Source: Gammaproteobacteria bacterium
Lineage (GTDB): Bacteria; Pseudomonadota; Gammaproteobacteria; Francisellales; CACEW01
Direction of reading: 5' to 3'
Length of the DNA: 64,000 nucleotides
NCBI GenBank assembly: GCA_029256015.1
Contig: JAQSYQ010000002.1
Coordinates: 40,690-104,689, forward strand
A program made the position numbers and the translations under genes. Shown piece after piece: positions 1-10,100 of the stretch. Under the pieces are notes generated by a model. The model made no database searches. It worked only from the letters and a program-made list of their open reading frames with translations, and was not told where the DNA came from. Numbering within the stretch: position 1 is the first letter of the stretch; each line of letters opens with the position of its first letter.

Positions 1-346
1 CACAGCCTAAAACCTTTTAAAAATTATCGAGTTGTAAGTATAGTGGGAGTTTGACAGAAGGGGAACCATTAAGGTGGTGATAGGCTTTTTGACTTAGCCT
101 GTCTTTTAGCGATTTCCGTTCTAATGACACGAGGAAAGGCCTTGCTGCTGCAATCCAGTTTGAATCGGCATAAAGAAAAGTCGGCATGCTGGTATTGCTA
201 TGAAGTTTTAATGATTATAGTGAAGTATTTTCTGAAATAAATAAGGCTTCAGGTCCATCTATATTTTAGCTAAACTTTAAAAAAAGCTTTTATTAGCAGC
301 TTTCTGTGTTTATATTTCACGCAATATTTTGTAGTCAGAGTATAAC

Positions 347-934
347 ATGGAAGTCGATCATAAAAAGAGGCTTTGCTCTTTGTTGGCAGGGGGAATGTTT
401 TTAAGTATAGCCAATGCAATGCCCGGGTTTGATAAGGACAGGGACAGTTATTCCCTTTTTACAGCCGCCGGTTTATTCTGTTTTTTATTGGTAATTGCAG
501 ATGTGGTTTACGTACGCCGTCGCAGTGCGGCCATTCAACCTGAAGCAGAAGTAGAAGCAATTTCTGATACAGCGGCTACGATAGCAGCTAGCCTACGACA
601 AGAAATTAGCATGCAGGATTTGCCACAGCATCAAGCTGCTGGAACGAACCTTCTATTTCAAAATCAAAGCAAACAAGAAGGCCCTCCCTTTAGCGGAGAG
701 CCAGCCGAATCCAGGCTAAAAAGAATGCCTGAATCCAAACAGGTCGGCATTGCTTTAGTGGTTTCAAATGAGCCTATCTCTTCAGCTACAGCAGGGATGG
801 CCACTTTTTCTGAGCAATCAGGCCCTCAAGCTTTACGAGTCCAAACTATGAATTTAGGGCTGGCTAATGGTATAGGAAGATTCGGAGCTCACTTTGATTC
901 GCCAACTCCTGGCAGAACTCCTATTTCTCCTTAA
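347..934 (+). CDS. hypothetical protein with N-terminal hydrophobic segments and low-complexity tail
   Basis: Intact ORF; hydrophobic N-terminus (SLLAGGMFLSIANAM, LFTAAGLFCFLLVIADVVYV) then polar Ala/Glu/Ser-rich tail; shares upstream motif with the 1955 gene. Confidence 0.7.
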   Translation: MEVDHKKRLCSLLAGGMFLSIANAMPGFDKDRDSYSLFTAAGLFCFLLVIADVVYVRRRSAAIQPEAEVEAISDTAATIAASLRQEISMQDLPQHQAAGTNLLFQNQSKQEGPPFSGEPAESRLKRMPESKQVGIALVVSNEPISSATAGMATFSEQSGPQALRVQTMNLGLANGIGRFGAHFDSPTPGRTPISP

Positions 935-1021
935 GCTTGTAACAGGCTTTACACAAGATCTTTTGGTAGTAAATTGATAAAAGACAGTAAATTTTTCTCA
1001 ATTTACCTAGAGGAGATTAAG

Positions 1022-1786
1022 ATGTTTCGAACAAATCCTTACAATCCATTAAAAGATCCCATTTTTATAGCTGGCTTATCCATAGTGATAGCCTCAGCTG
1101 TTAATCATTTAAATAGCGGAGCGAATAATATAAAAGATGCGATGCCATCACTTGTTTTAGCGTTTTTAGGGTTGGGAACTTGTGCTATTGCTTCAGGTTA
1201 TGGCTATACCAGTAATCAACAGGCAGAAATGCTGCGAGCCCCTGCTGAGGCACAAATACTTCAAGCACAAGCTAATAGGCAAGAGCCTCAAGTGGCAGAA
1301 ACAGGGCAAAGGTCGCAAGGCATGCTTGAGATCAAAATTCCTACACCTATTACGGATGAGACAGGTAGATTACCTGTCATGACTGAAGCCGCAATTCCTC
1401 AGGCCCCACAAGAGGCGCAAAGTACGCAAGCCCCGGCAGAGGTACAAGAACCACAAAGCATACCGGAAGTATACAGCGTGCAGGCCATGGCTGAAGCCGC
1501 AATCCCTCAAGCTTCGCAAGAGGGGCAAAGTATTCAAGCCCCAGCTAAGGAACAAGAACCACAAAGCATAAGAAAGACAGACATCGTGCCGGTCATGGCT
1601 GAAGCCGCAATCCCTCAAACTCCGGCTGAGGAACAATTACCACCAAGCATGTCGGAGGCAGATAGCGCGACAACCATGGCTCAGGCTCCAATGCTTCAAC
1701 CCCAAACTGTAGCTCCCGTCAGGTTTGTTCTGGCTTTAGCGCATGCTCCCATCAAGCTAGCTCTAGCTTCACCTTTAAGCAAATAG
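1022..1786 (+). CDS. hypothetical protein with N-terminal TM segments and Ala/Pro/Gln/Glu-rich tandem repeats
   Basis: ORF track starts at 974, but ATG 1022 follows a GAGGAG ribosome-binding site; hydrophobic N-terminus; internal 36-aa repeats (MAEAAIPQ...). Confidence 0.7.
   Translation: MFRTNPYNPLKDPIFIAGLSIVIASAVNHLNSGANNIKDAMPSLVLAFLGLGTCAIASGYGYTSNQQAEMLRAPAEAQILQAQANRQEPQVAETGQRSQGMLEIKIPTPITDETGRLPVMTEAAIPQAPQEAQSTQAPAEVQEPQSIPEVYSVQAMAEAAIPQASQEGQSIQAPAKEQEPQSIRKTDIVPVMAEAAIPQTPAEEQLPPSMSEADSATTMAQAPMLQPQTVAPVRFVLALAHAPIKLALASPLSK
1379..1700 (+). repeat. 108-bp (36-aa) tandem coding repeat, about 3 units plus a shortened fourth
   Basis: ATG-GCT/ACT-GAAGCCGCAAT units start at 1379, 1487 and 1595 (period 108); a related unit starts at 1676 (81 bp later). 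Confidence 0.8.
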
Positions 1787-1787
1787 C

Positions 1788-1826
1788 TAAGCCTAATCTA
1801 AAGCAATTTGCGATGAATTAGGCTTA
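1788..1826 (+). terminator. possible stem-loop terminator
   Basis: TAAGCCTAAT ... ATTAGGCTTA inverted repeat followed by TTTCATTT just after the stop of the preceding gene; long loop. Confidence 0.45.
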
Positions 1827-1954
1827 TTTCATTTATACCCTCGCCCCTGCAGCCAATGGATGGCCTAAGCAATCGGGATCAAACAAAATATAAAAAGCTT
1901 TCATTGCTAATCAAACTTGTTTATATTTCGTCCTCTTGCTAAGAGGTACATAAC

Positions 1955-2635
1955 ATGGAACGTTATAAAAAAAGAATACTGGTTTGGTTAGGCCTAGGTG
2001 CAAGCTTATTAATCGCCAGCAGTGTCAAACAATCCGACGAAGAAAATATCCCTTCTTTTTCATTGCTCGCAGCAGGTTGCATATGTTTAGCAATGATTCC
2101 TTTAGAGTTATGTTGTGCTCCTTCTCGCACTAGTCATCAAGTGCAGCCGGCTCAGTTAACTGGCTACTCCAATAGGGGCAGCCCTTACCACCCTGGGGCC
2201 TTGGCTCACGCGGAGGTCGCAGTAGAAGTTAGCCCTAGTCCAGTAACAACAGTGATGGCTCAAGAGTCAAATATTGCCCCACCTTTTTCTGTACAAGCCC
2301 AAAACAGAGAACCAGTACAAGGTGCTTCTTCCTCTACATTGAACAATAGGCCTAGAGAAGGCGTTGAAACGATAGTTTCTTCTACAACCAATGAGACTGT
2401 GCAAACAAGCGTTGCTCAGAAAGGTGATCGCTGGTGGGCGGAAGCGAGGGTAATCTCTCCTCCACCTCCAGCTTTGACTCAAGTTGTTTCTCCTTTACGG
2501 CATTTTTACTGTCCAGGAAATGATGATGTAGATATGAGAAGATTTGATGGGATTTGCCAAAAAGACACACATAAGATCGCTAGCTCAAGGGCTACTCTTG
2601 ATATGGAAGAAAGCCTTATTGCGAATGGCTATTAG
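1955..2635 (+). CDS. hypothetical protein with N-terminal hydrophobic segments
   Basis: Intact ORF; N-terminal layout like the 347 gene; 3' end overlaps fadA by 4 nt (convergent). Confidence 0.7.
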   Translation: MERYKKRILVWLGLGASLLIASSVKQSDEENIPSFSLLAAGCICLAMIPLELCCAPSRTSHQVQPAQLTGYSNRGSPYHPGALAHAEVAVEVSPSPVTTVMAQESNIAPPFSVQAQNREPVQGASSSTLNNRPREGVETIVSSTTNETVQTSVAQKGDRWWAEARVISPPPPALTQVVSPLRHFYCPGNDDVDMRRFDGICQKDTHKIASSRATLDMEESLIANGY

Positions 2636-3825
2636 CACTTCTCAAAAATGGCCGCAGCGCCCATGCCTGTTCCAATGCACATAGTAACAAGCCCATAGCG
2701 GCCGTTGGTTCGATGCAGTCCATGAATAAGCTTAGCGGTTAAAATCGCTCCGGTAGCGCCTAATGGATGACCGAGTGCGATAGCACCGCCTTCTGGATTC
2801 ACTTTACTCCGATCCAGCTTTAATTCTCTGATGACTGCCAAAGATTGGGCGGCAAAAGCTTCATTGAGCTCAATCCAGTCCAGTTGATCAAGGGTTATGC
2901 CGGTTTGTTTTAACACTTTAGGGATTGCCATAATGGGCCCGATTCCCATAATTTCTGGAGGGACTCCGGCAACAGAAAACCCGCAGAATCTTGCCAGGGG
3001 TTTTAAGCGATGTTGAATTAAATAACGCTCGCTGACGAGTAACACGGCTGCAGCCCCATCAGAAACCTGAGAGCTATTTCCTGCTGTCACTGATCCGGTT
3101 TTATCAAAAGCCGGCTTTAATTTAGCCAAGGCTTCCAAATTTGTGCCTGCTCTTGGGCCTTCGTCGATATCGGCTATGCTTTCAGTGATATCAATTTTAA
3201 AAGAATCTAAATCGGGAGTCCGGCTTGTTATGGAATAGGGTAAAATTTCATTTTGAAACCAGCCGTTCTCAATAGCAGCTAAAGCTTTTTGATGGCTTTC
3301 TAGAGCGAACTGGTCTTGATCTTGGCGGCTAACCTGCCATTTTTCGGCCACTTTTTCCGCGGTAATACCCATGCCATAGGCAATGCCGACAAGCTCATTC
3401 TCTGTAAAGAATTTAGGATTGGCGCTGAGCTTATTGCCGCCCATTGGGACCATGCTCATGCTTTCAACGCCTCCGGCGATCATGACATCAGCATCTCCCA
3501 AGGCAATGCGATCGGCTGCCAGGGCGATGCTCTGTACTCCTGAGCTGCAGAATCGGTTAATGGTCATGCCGGGAACAGAGTCAGGTAAGCCTGCAAGCAA
3601 AGCGGCAATTCTTGCCACGTTCATGCCCTGTTCAGCCTCTGGCATGGCGCAGCCTAAAATCACATCTTCAACATCTCGAGGGCTCACTCCTGGCACTTGA
3701 TCCATTACGCCTTTAATGACATGGGCCGCTAGATCATCGGGGCGAACTTGGCGAAATATGCCTCGGTTGGCTTTACCAACCGGAGTTCTTAGAGCTGATA
3801 CGATATAGACTGCTTGCTTTGTCAT
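2632..3825 (-). CDS. fadA: acetyl-CoA acyltransferase (thiolase)
   Basis: Thiolase motifs [62 protein letters not shown]. Confidence 0.93.
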   Translation of the reverse strand: MTKQAVYIVSALRTPVGKANRGIFRQVRPDDLAAHVIKGVMDQVPGVSPRDVEDVILGCAMPEAEQGMNVARIAALLAGLPDSVPGMTINRFCSSGVQSIALAADRIALGDADVMIAGGVESMSMVPMGGNKLSANPKFFTENELVGIAYGMGITAEKVAEKWQVSRQDQDQFALESHQKALAAIENGWFQNEILPYSITSRTPDLDSFKIDITESIADIDEGPRAGTNLEALAKLKPAFDKTGSVTAGNSSQVSDGAAAVLLVSERYLIQHRLKPLARFCGFSVAGVPPEIMGIGPIMAIPKVLKQTGITLDQLDWIELNEAFAAQSLAVIRELKLDRSKVNPEGGAIALGHPLGATGAILTAKLIHGLHRTNGRYGLVTMCIGTGMGAAAIFEKC

Positions 3826-3838
3826 TTAATAACCTTCC

Positions 3839-3967
3839 TTAAAATCCACCCTAGCCCTCCTTTTTTTAAGGAGGGAATTTAACGTTGTCACCCTGGCCCT
3901 CCTTCATAAAGGAGGGCACCCCCTTCTAAACCTCCCTTTTATAAAGGGAGGTAGGGAGGGATTTTAA
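3839..3967. repeat. palindromic intergenic repeat (TAAAATCC family), compound copy
   Basis: Terminal inverted repeat TTAAAATCCACCCTA / TAGGGAGGGATTTTAA with internal CCCTCCTTT..AAGGAGGG hairpins. Confidence 0.85.
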
Positions 3968-6315
3968 TTTCTTAACGGTTTGCCGTTTTCCAACATATAT
4001 TTAATTCGGTCTCGGGTTTTAGAGGTTTCAACTAATGAAATAAAATTCTCTCGCTCTAAATGCCACAGCCATTCTTGTGAGACTAGGCTGTTGCTGTCTA
4101 CTTCGCCTCCACACATGACTTCAGCTAGTTTAGTGGAAATCAAATAGTCATGCTCTGAAGCAAAATGACCTTCTTTCATATTCACCAAAAACCATTCAAT
4201 CGTCGCTCTGCCTTGTCTTCCCAATACCGGAATGCTGGGGGCTAAAGGAGGGCGATAATTAGATGCTGCCAAGGCCCGGGCTTGCTCTTTAGCGACAAAT
4301 AAAAGCTCATCGGGGTTGAACACAATGCAATCGCTTTCTCGCAAATAGCCCATTTTTTTCGCCATTACAGCGCTTTTTGAGACTTCCGCCGTAGCGATAT
4401 TTTTAAAGTAAGCTTGCAAGGATTGTTCAGGGTTTTGGGTTTGGCTGGCCCGAAGTGCCATTTCTTTACAGCCGCCAGCGCCTGGAATAATACCTACTCC
4501 AACCTCTACTAATCCAATATAAGATTCCAAAGCAGCCACGACTTTATCGCAATGAAGTAAAAGCTCACAGCCTCCCCCAAATACGTAGCCTTTGACAGCG
4601 GCAACTACGGGGATTTTGGCATAGCGCACGGCAGCGATGGTTTCCTGAAATTCTTCCAGGGTTTTGTAAAGCACTTCAGCTCCGCCAAAAATAAAGCGCT
4701 TACCTAAAGTCATTAAATCTGCACCGGCGCTAAAATGTTCACCGTGGCGCTGCCAAATGACCATAGCTTGATAAGAAGCTTCACTAACCTCAATGGCTTT
4801 TCTAATGCCTGCCAATACTTCGGCGTCGATAGTGCACATTTTGGTTTTAAAAGACAGAATAGCGATGCCATCGCCTTGGGTCCAAAGTCTCACCCCCTCG
4901 TTTTCAAATAGGGTTTCGCCTTCGTTAAATCTTTCTTCTAAAACGGCTTGAGGGAAAAGTTGTCTTTGATAGACCGCTAATTGACGTCGACCCTGGTATT
5001 GATTGCTTTGAGGGCTATAAGCGCCTTCTGCTTGATAAACGCCGGAAACTTGTCTTACCCAGGCAGGTAAAGCAGCTTGAGCTAATGTTTTTTTATCGGC
5101 AATGGCCTGCTCAAGCTCTTCTGTTATTTCCTGCCAGCCGGCTAGCTGCCATAGCTCAAACGGGCCTTGTTTCCAACCAAAGCCTAAGCGAATGGCTAAA
5201 TCTAAATCTCTAGCGTTATCGGCAATACTTTCTAAGCAATAAGCACTGTAATGAAACAGGTCTCTAAAACAGTGCCAAATAAACTGGGCTTGCGGATGAG
5301 ATGAAGCCTTTAATTCAGCGAATTTTTTATGAATATTTTTTTCTTTTAGGATTTCAAGCACGGCTTTATCCGCTTTGCCATCTGCTTTGCGGTAATCCTG
5401 TTTTTGGATGTCCCATACATAAAGACCGTCATCTCGCTTATGATAAATGCCTTTTTTAGTTTTTTGCCCTAGAGCTTTGGCTGAAATAAGATTTTGCACC
5501 CATTGCGGCATGGTATAGAGCTTGCGCCAGGGGTCAGCAGGTAGATAGGTCAGCATGGTATTCACGACATGGGCCAATACATCCAGCCCGACTAAGTCAG
5601 CTGTTCTGAAAGTAGCGGATTTAGGCCTTCCCAAAGGTTTGCCTGTCAACTGATCGACAATTTCTAAAGGAATATTGAACTGCTCAGCGTAATGAAAAGT
5701 CGCCAATACTGAAAATACACCGATTCTATTGGCAATAAAGTTTGGGGTATCTTTGGCCCGGATTACGGATTTACCTAAAGTGGTGGTTAAAAAAGTTTCG
5801 AGCTCATCCAAAATAGCGGGATTGGTTTTTGAGCTTGCGATTAGCTCCACCAAAGGCATATATCTAGGAGGATTGAAAAAATGTGCTCCACAGAAATGTG
5901 CCAATAGTTCTTTGGGCAAATGATGGGATAATTCTTCTATACTTAGGCCGGAGGTGTTGCTGGCGATAATGGTATGTTTGTTCACATAGCGTGAAATATC
6001 TTCGTAAAGATCGGCTTTGATCTTAATGTTTTCAGCGACGGCTTCGATAATAATGTCGCATTCCCTTAGGTATTCTAAGTTGTCCGCATAGTTAGCAGGG
6101 ATAATAGCTTGAATGCATTCTAGAGCAGCCAAAGGCTGAGGGTCCAAGCTTTTCAACTTAGCCAAAGCTTCATTGATTATTTTATTAGGATTATCTTTGG
6201 TCGCTAAATCAAATAAATAGGTTTTAATACCGGCGTTGGCAAGATGAGCGGCAATCTGAGAACCCATCGTTCCGGCTCCTAAAACAGCGGCGGTTTTAAT
6301 AAAAAGATTAGACAT
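3964..6315 (-). CDS. 3-hydroxyacyl-CoA dehydrogenase / enoyl-CoA hydratase (FadN-like domain order)
   Basis: N-terminal AAVLGAGTMGSQIAAHLANAG Rossmann motif and ASNTSGLSI; C-terminal crotonase signature (HFSAGADL, VKGYVFGGGCEL). Confidence 0.9.
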   Translation of the reverse strand: MSNLFIKTAAVLGAGTMGSQIAAHLANAGIKTYLFDLATKDNPNKIINEALAKLKSLDPQPLAALECIQAIIPANYADNLEYLRECDIIIEAVAENIKIKADLYEDISRYVNKHTIIASNTSGLSIEELSHHLPKELLAHFCGAHFFNPPRYMPLVELIASSKTNPAILDELETFLTTTLGKSVIRAKDTPNFIANRIGVFSVLATFHYAEQFNIPLEIVDQLTGKPLGRPKSATFRTADLVGLDVLAHVVNTMLTYLPADPWRKLYTMPQWVQNLISAKALGQKTKKGIYHKRDDGLYVWDIQKQDYRKADGKADKAVLEILKEKNIHKKFAELKASSHPQAQFIWHCFRDLFHYSAYCLESIADNARDLDLAIRLGFGWKQGPFELWQLAGWQEITEELEQAIADKKTLAQAALPAWVRQVSGVYQAEGAYSPQSNQYQGRRQLAVYQRQLFPQAVLEERFNEGETLFENEGVRLWTQGDGIAILSFKTKMCTIDAEVLAGIRKAIEVSEASYQAMVIWQRHGEHFSAGADLMTLGKRFIFGGAEVLYKTLEEFQETIAAVRYAKIPVVAAVKGYVFGGGCELLLHCDKVVAALESYIGLVEVGVGIIPGAGGCKEMALRASQTQNPEQSLQAYFKNIATAEVSKSAVMAKKMGYLRESDCIVFNPDELLFVAKEQARALAASNYRPPLAPSIPVLGRQGRATIEWFLVNMKEGHFASEHDYLISTKLAEVMCGGEVDSNSLVSQEWLWHLERENFISLVETSKTRDRIKYMLENGKPLRN

Positions 6316-6727
6316 CTTTGTTCCTCTTTAGAGCAAGCTCTGGATGTTTTACTTTACAGGGCTTGCCGATTTGTGCAATCGCTACATAGACAATTTCTGA
6401 CATGGCGACTTTCACCCAGTCTTGGTCCATGGCTTGGCGACGTTTTACATAGACTTCTATTTTGGTGCTAATGGAAGAAGTCCCCACATGCAAGACTTCA
6501 GCAAAAAGCTCGATGTAATCGTTGACCAAAACAGGCTTTAGAAACTGCATGGAATTGACCGCTATGGTAACAATTTCAGTCCCAGCGACGACTCCTGCCA
6601 CTATCGCTCCAGCTAAATCCATTTGGCCCATTAGCCATCCGCCAAATATATCCCCTCGAGAGTTGGCATCTTGGGGGCGAGCGATGAGGCGCATAACAGG
6701 ATTAGAGACAATATATTTTTCAGTCAT
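6308..6727 (-). CDS. acyl-CoA thioesterase, hotdog fold (YciA-like)
   Basis: NSRGDIFGGWLMGQMDLAGAI motif; overlaps the FadN-like ORF. Confidence 0.85.
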   Translation of the reverse strand: MTEKYIVSNPVMRLIARPQDANSRGDIFGGWLMGQMDLAGAIVAGVVAGTEIVTIAVNSMQFLKPVLVNDYIELFAEVLHVGTSSISTKIEVYVKRRQAMDQDWVKVAMSEIVYVAIAQIGKPCKVKHPELALKRNKDV

Positions 6728-6827
6728 TTGCTTACCTCAATTTTCATTAAGCATAGCGGTTTTTGGGGGTTCTTGCTAGCTTGCGAAACTGTTATAGTTA
6801 TGCAATGAAATTTAAGCAGGGGGATCA

Positions 6828-7112
6828 ATGCAAGAACCTAGAATAGCTACTCCAATGGGATTTTTGATAACAAGACTGGAAAACTATATTGCAAACCGTG
6901 ATAGAGAACCTGATAAGCCCGTAGTTTTTTTTGGATATCGTTTGGATTACTCTAAACAGCAGAAAATCAATGCGGCTCAGGCTTTACTGGATCATATCAA
7001 AACAGGAAATCCGATCGATAAAAAGCATATTGGCCCTTTAAAAAATGGAGACCTTGGCGAGCATTATAAAAGTTATCAAGATGTAATGGAAAGACGACAG
7101 GCAATGCCTTAA
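6828..7112 (+). CDS. hypothetical protein (94 aa)
   Basis: Intact ORF after AGCAGGGGG ribosome-binding site; divergent from the thioesterase gene. Confidence 0.6.
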   Translation: MQEPRIATPMGFLITRLENYIANRDREPDKPVVFFGYRLDYSKQQKINAAQALLDHIKTGNPIDKKHIGPLKNGDLGEHYKSYQDVMERRQAMP

Positions 7113-7144
7113 TACGGCCTCAGTAGTCCAATCCAAGCTCCGTC

Positions 7145-10100
7145 TTAATGTGGCTTCACAAACCTTGCCCAGGGTTTAGCGGCTAAGGTTTTGCCATGCA
7201 GTTTCGCTAAGGATTGCAGCATAATCTGAGCGATCTGCAAATTGGTAATCAAGGGAATATGATGGTCAATTGCAAGACGTCTTAAAGTAAACCCGTCAGT
7301 TACCGAAGTGCTGCTAGGATTGCCTTGAGGGATGTTAATAATTAAATCGATTTCATGGTTAATTATTAAAGATTTGGCGTTGGGCTCCAGGCCTTCACTG
7401 GCTTTAAATACACAGTTGGCGCTGATTCCGTTTTTCACCAAAAAGTCATGGGTTCCCGAGGTGGTATAAATTTCCCAGCCCAGCTCATCTAGTTTTTTAA
7501 GTTGCTCCAACAACCTTGGCTTTTTCATATCGCTAATGCTGACAAAAATCTTTTTGCGGCGAACGCTTTGTTCAGTCGATTGCCATGAGCGGTAAAAAGC
7601 ATCGAGTAGGTCTTCTCCCAAACAAGCGACTTCTCCTGTGGAAGCCATTTCTACATGAGCGACAGGGTTAGCGCCTTTTAAACGACTATAGGAAAACTGT
7701 GGAGCTTTGACTCCTACATAGTCCAAATCCAAAGTGTTATACATTTTGGGAGAGTACTTTCCTAACATTACTTCGGTAGCGATCTCGATAAAGTTGTAGC
7801 CCGTTACTTTTGAAACGAAGGGGAAAGATCGGGAAGCCCTTAAATTACATTCAATCACTTTAATGTCGTTATTTTTGGCGATAAATTGGATATTAAAAGG
7901 GCCTGTAATGTTTAAAGCTTTCACGATTTTCTTGGTAATTTTTTTGGTTCGTCTGATGGTTTCCAAATACAAATGCTGAGGAGGCAAAACGATGGTGGCA
8001 TCGCCTGAGTGGACTCCTGCATTTTCAATGTGCTCAGAAATAGCATAAATCTCAATATGCCCTTTATCGGCGACTCCATCCATTTCAAGTTCTTTAGCTT
8101 CGGTGATAAATTGCGAAATTACTACAGGATGGTCGGGCGACACCAAGGTCGCTTGTTCTAAATATTTCTGCATTTCATCATCTGAATAAACCACATTCAT
8201 CGCCGCGCCTGATAATACAAATGAGGGGCGAATCAATACGGGATAGCCCACTTTTTCTGCAAAGGCTTTGGCTTTATCTAAACTGCCTGCAACCGTCCAT
8301 TGCGGTTGGCTGATACCAAGCTCATTTAACAATGATGAAAATGTTTCCCGGTTTTCTGCGGTATTAATATTATCAGGAGAAGTTCCCAAAATCGGATAGC
8401 CGGCTTTGGCTAAAGGATTCACAAGATTGTTAGCAATCTGTCCGCCCACTGAAACGATAATGCCTTTTACATTCTCAAAATCGGCAATGTCCTGCACCCT
8501 TTCCAAAGTGAGCTGTTCAAAGTAAAGCCTGTCTGATTCATCGTAGTCTGTGGAGACGGTTTCTGGGTTGGAGTTAATAATAATCGGGCTTTCACCCAAT
8601 TTTTTCAGGGTCCTTGAAGTGGTGACCCCTGACCAGTCAAATTCAACCGATGATCCGATGCTGTATGGGCCTGATCCCAATACAATCACAGCGGGATTGT
8701 GGGAGGGTTTGATATCATTCTCGCTGCCATGATAGGTCATATAGAGATAGTTGGTCTGAGCGTCGAATTCGCCTGCCAAAGTATCGATTTGTTTTACAAC
8801 AGGACGAATATTCCATTGCAGTCTTACAGCACGGATTTCCTGTTCAGATTTATTTTTTAACTTGGCGATGATTCTGTCTGAAAAGCCCGTTTTTTTAGCA
8901 AGTCTCATTAATTCAGGGCTTAATTCTTCTTGGGCTAATCTTTGCTCAAGTTGGGCAATGGCTTCAATATGATGTAAAAACCAAGGATCAATATGAGAAA
9001 GCTTATTGGCTTCCTGAATGCTGCCGCCTTGTTTAAAAAACTGATACAGAGCAAAAATTCTTCTGTCAGTAGCGTGCTGAATTTCATCCTGCAGGTTTTC
9101 AATGGGGAAAGGGTAGTCTGCAAGCCCTGTCGCGCCAATGTTAAGCATGCCAATGGCTTTTTGCAAAGCTTCGGGGAAAGAGCGGCCCACAGCCATGACC
9201 TCGCCCACGCTTTTCATTTCAGTGCCAATTCTGCGTTCAGCTCCTTTGAATTTGTGGGTATCCCAGCGTGGAATCTTGACCACGATATAGTCCAAGGCAG
9301 GCTCGAAATAAGCACAGGTCTTTTTGGTAACTGAGTTTTTCAAATCATATAACTTGTAGCCCAGCGCCAGCTTTGCTGCAACAAAGGCCAAGGGGTAACC
9401 TGTGGCTTTGGAAGCCAAGGCGCTTGATCTTGAAAGGCGAGGGTTGATTTCAATAACTCGGTATTCTTTGGTTTTGAGATTATAAGCGTACTGAATGTTG
9501 CACTCACCGATAATCTTAAAGTGATTGGCAACCTTGATCGCGATTTCTCTTAAAAAGTGATACTCGTGGTTATCCAGTGACTGAGAGGGCGAGACCACAA
9601 TGCTTTCCCCGGTATGAATTCCCATCGGGTCCAGGTTTTCCATATTGCAAACGGTCAGTACATTGCCGGCAATATCCCTTACAATTTCATACTCAAACTC
9701 ACTCCATCCAATTAAGTTTTCTTCAATCAGAATTTGTGGGGCAACGCTGAGAGTCGCTTGGGCTCTTGTCTTTAGCTCTTCTTCAGATTGAATAATACCG
9801 GAACCCAAGCCCCCCAAAGAAAAGCCTGAGCGCATCATCAAAGGATAGCCCACTTGTTTAGCGGCTTTTAAGGCCTCTTCTACTGTGGTCACTCCAAAGC
9901 TTTTTGCAGTTTTTACCTCGATGGAATCCAGTTCCGCTTTAAACAAAGCCCGGTCTTCTGAGAGGCGAATGGCATGAGTGGAGGTGCCGAGTACTTTTAC
10001 ATTGTGTTTACTAAGGATGCCGGACTGCTCTAAAGCAAGGCCTAGATTTAATGCGGTCTGCCCGCCAAAACTTAGCATAATGGCATCGGGCTGTTCTTTT

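Noticed and set aside
1182-1382. 66-aa ORF in another frame of the 1022 gene
   Set aside because: Fully nested in a better-supported ORF with ribosome-binding site and hydrophobic N-terminus
1370-1636. 88-aa minus-strand ORF with internal repeats
   Set aside because: Antisense to the 108-bp coding repeat of the 1022 gene; the repetition is a by-product of that repeat
3316-3700. Plus-strand ORFs antisense to fadA
   Set aside because: Opposite a strongly conserved thiolase; shadow ORFs
8550-9531. Several 60-113 aa ORFs overlapping carB
   Set aside because: Shadow ORFs of a clear housekeeping gene
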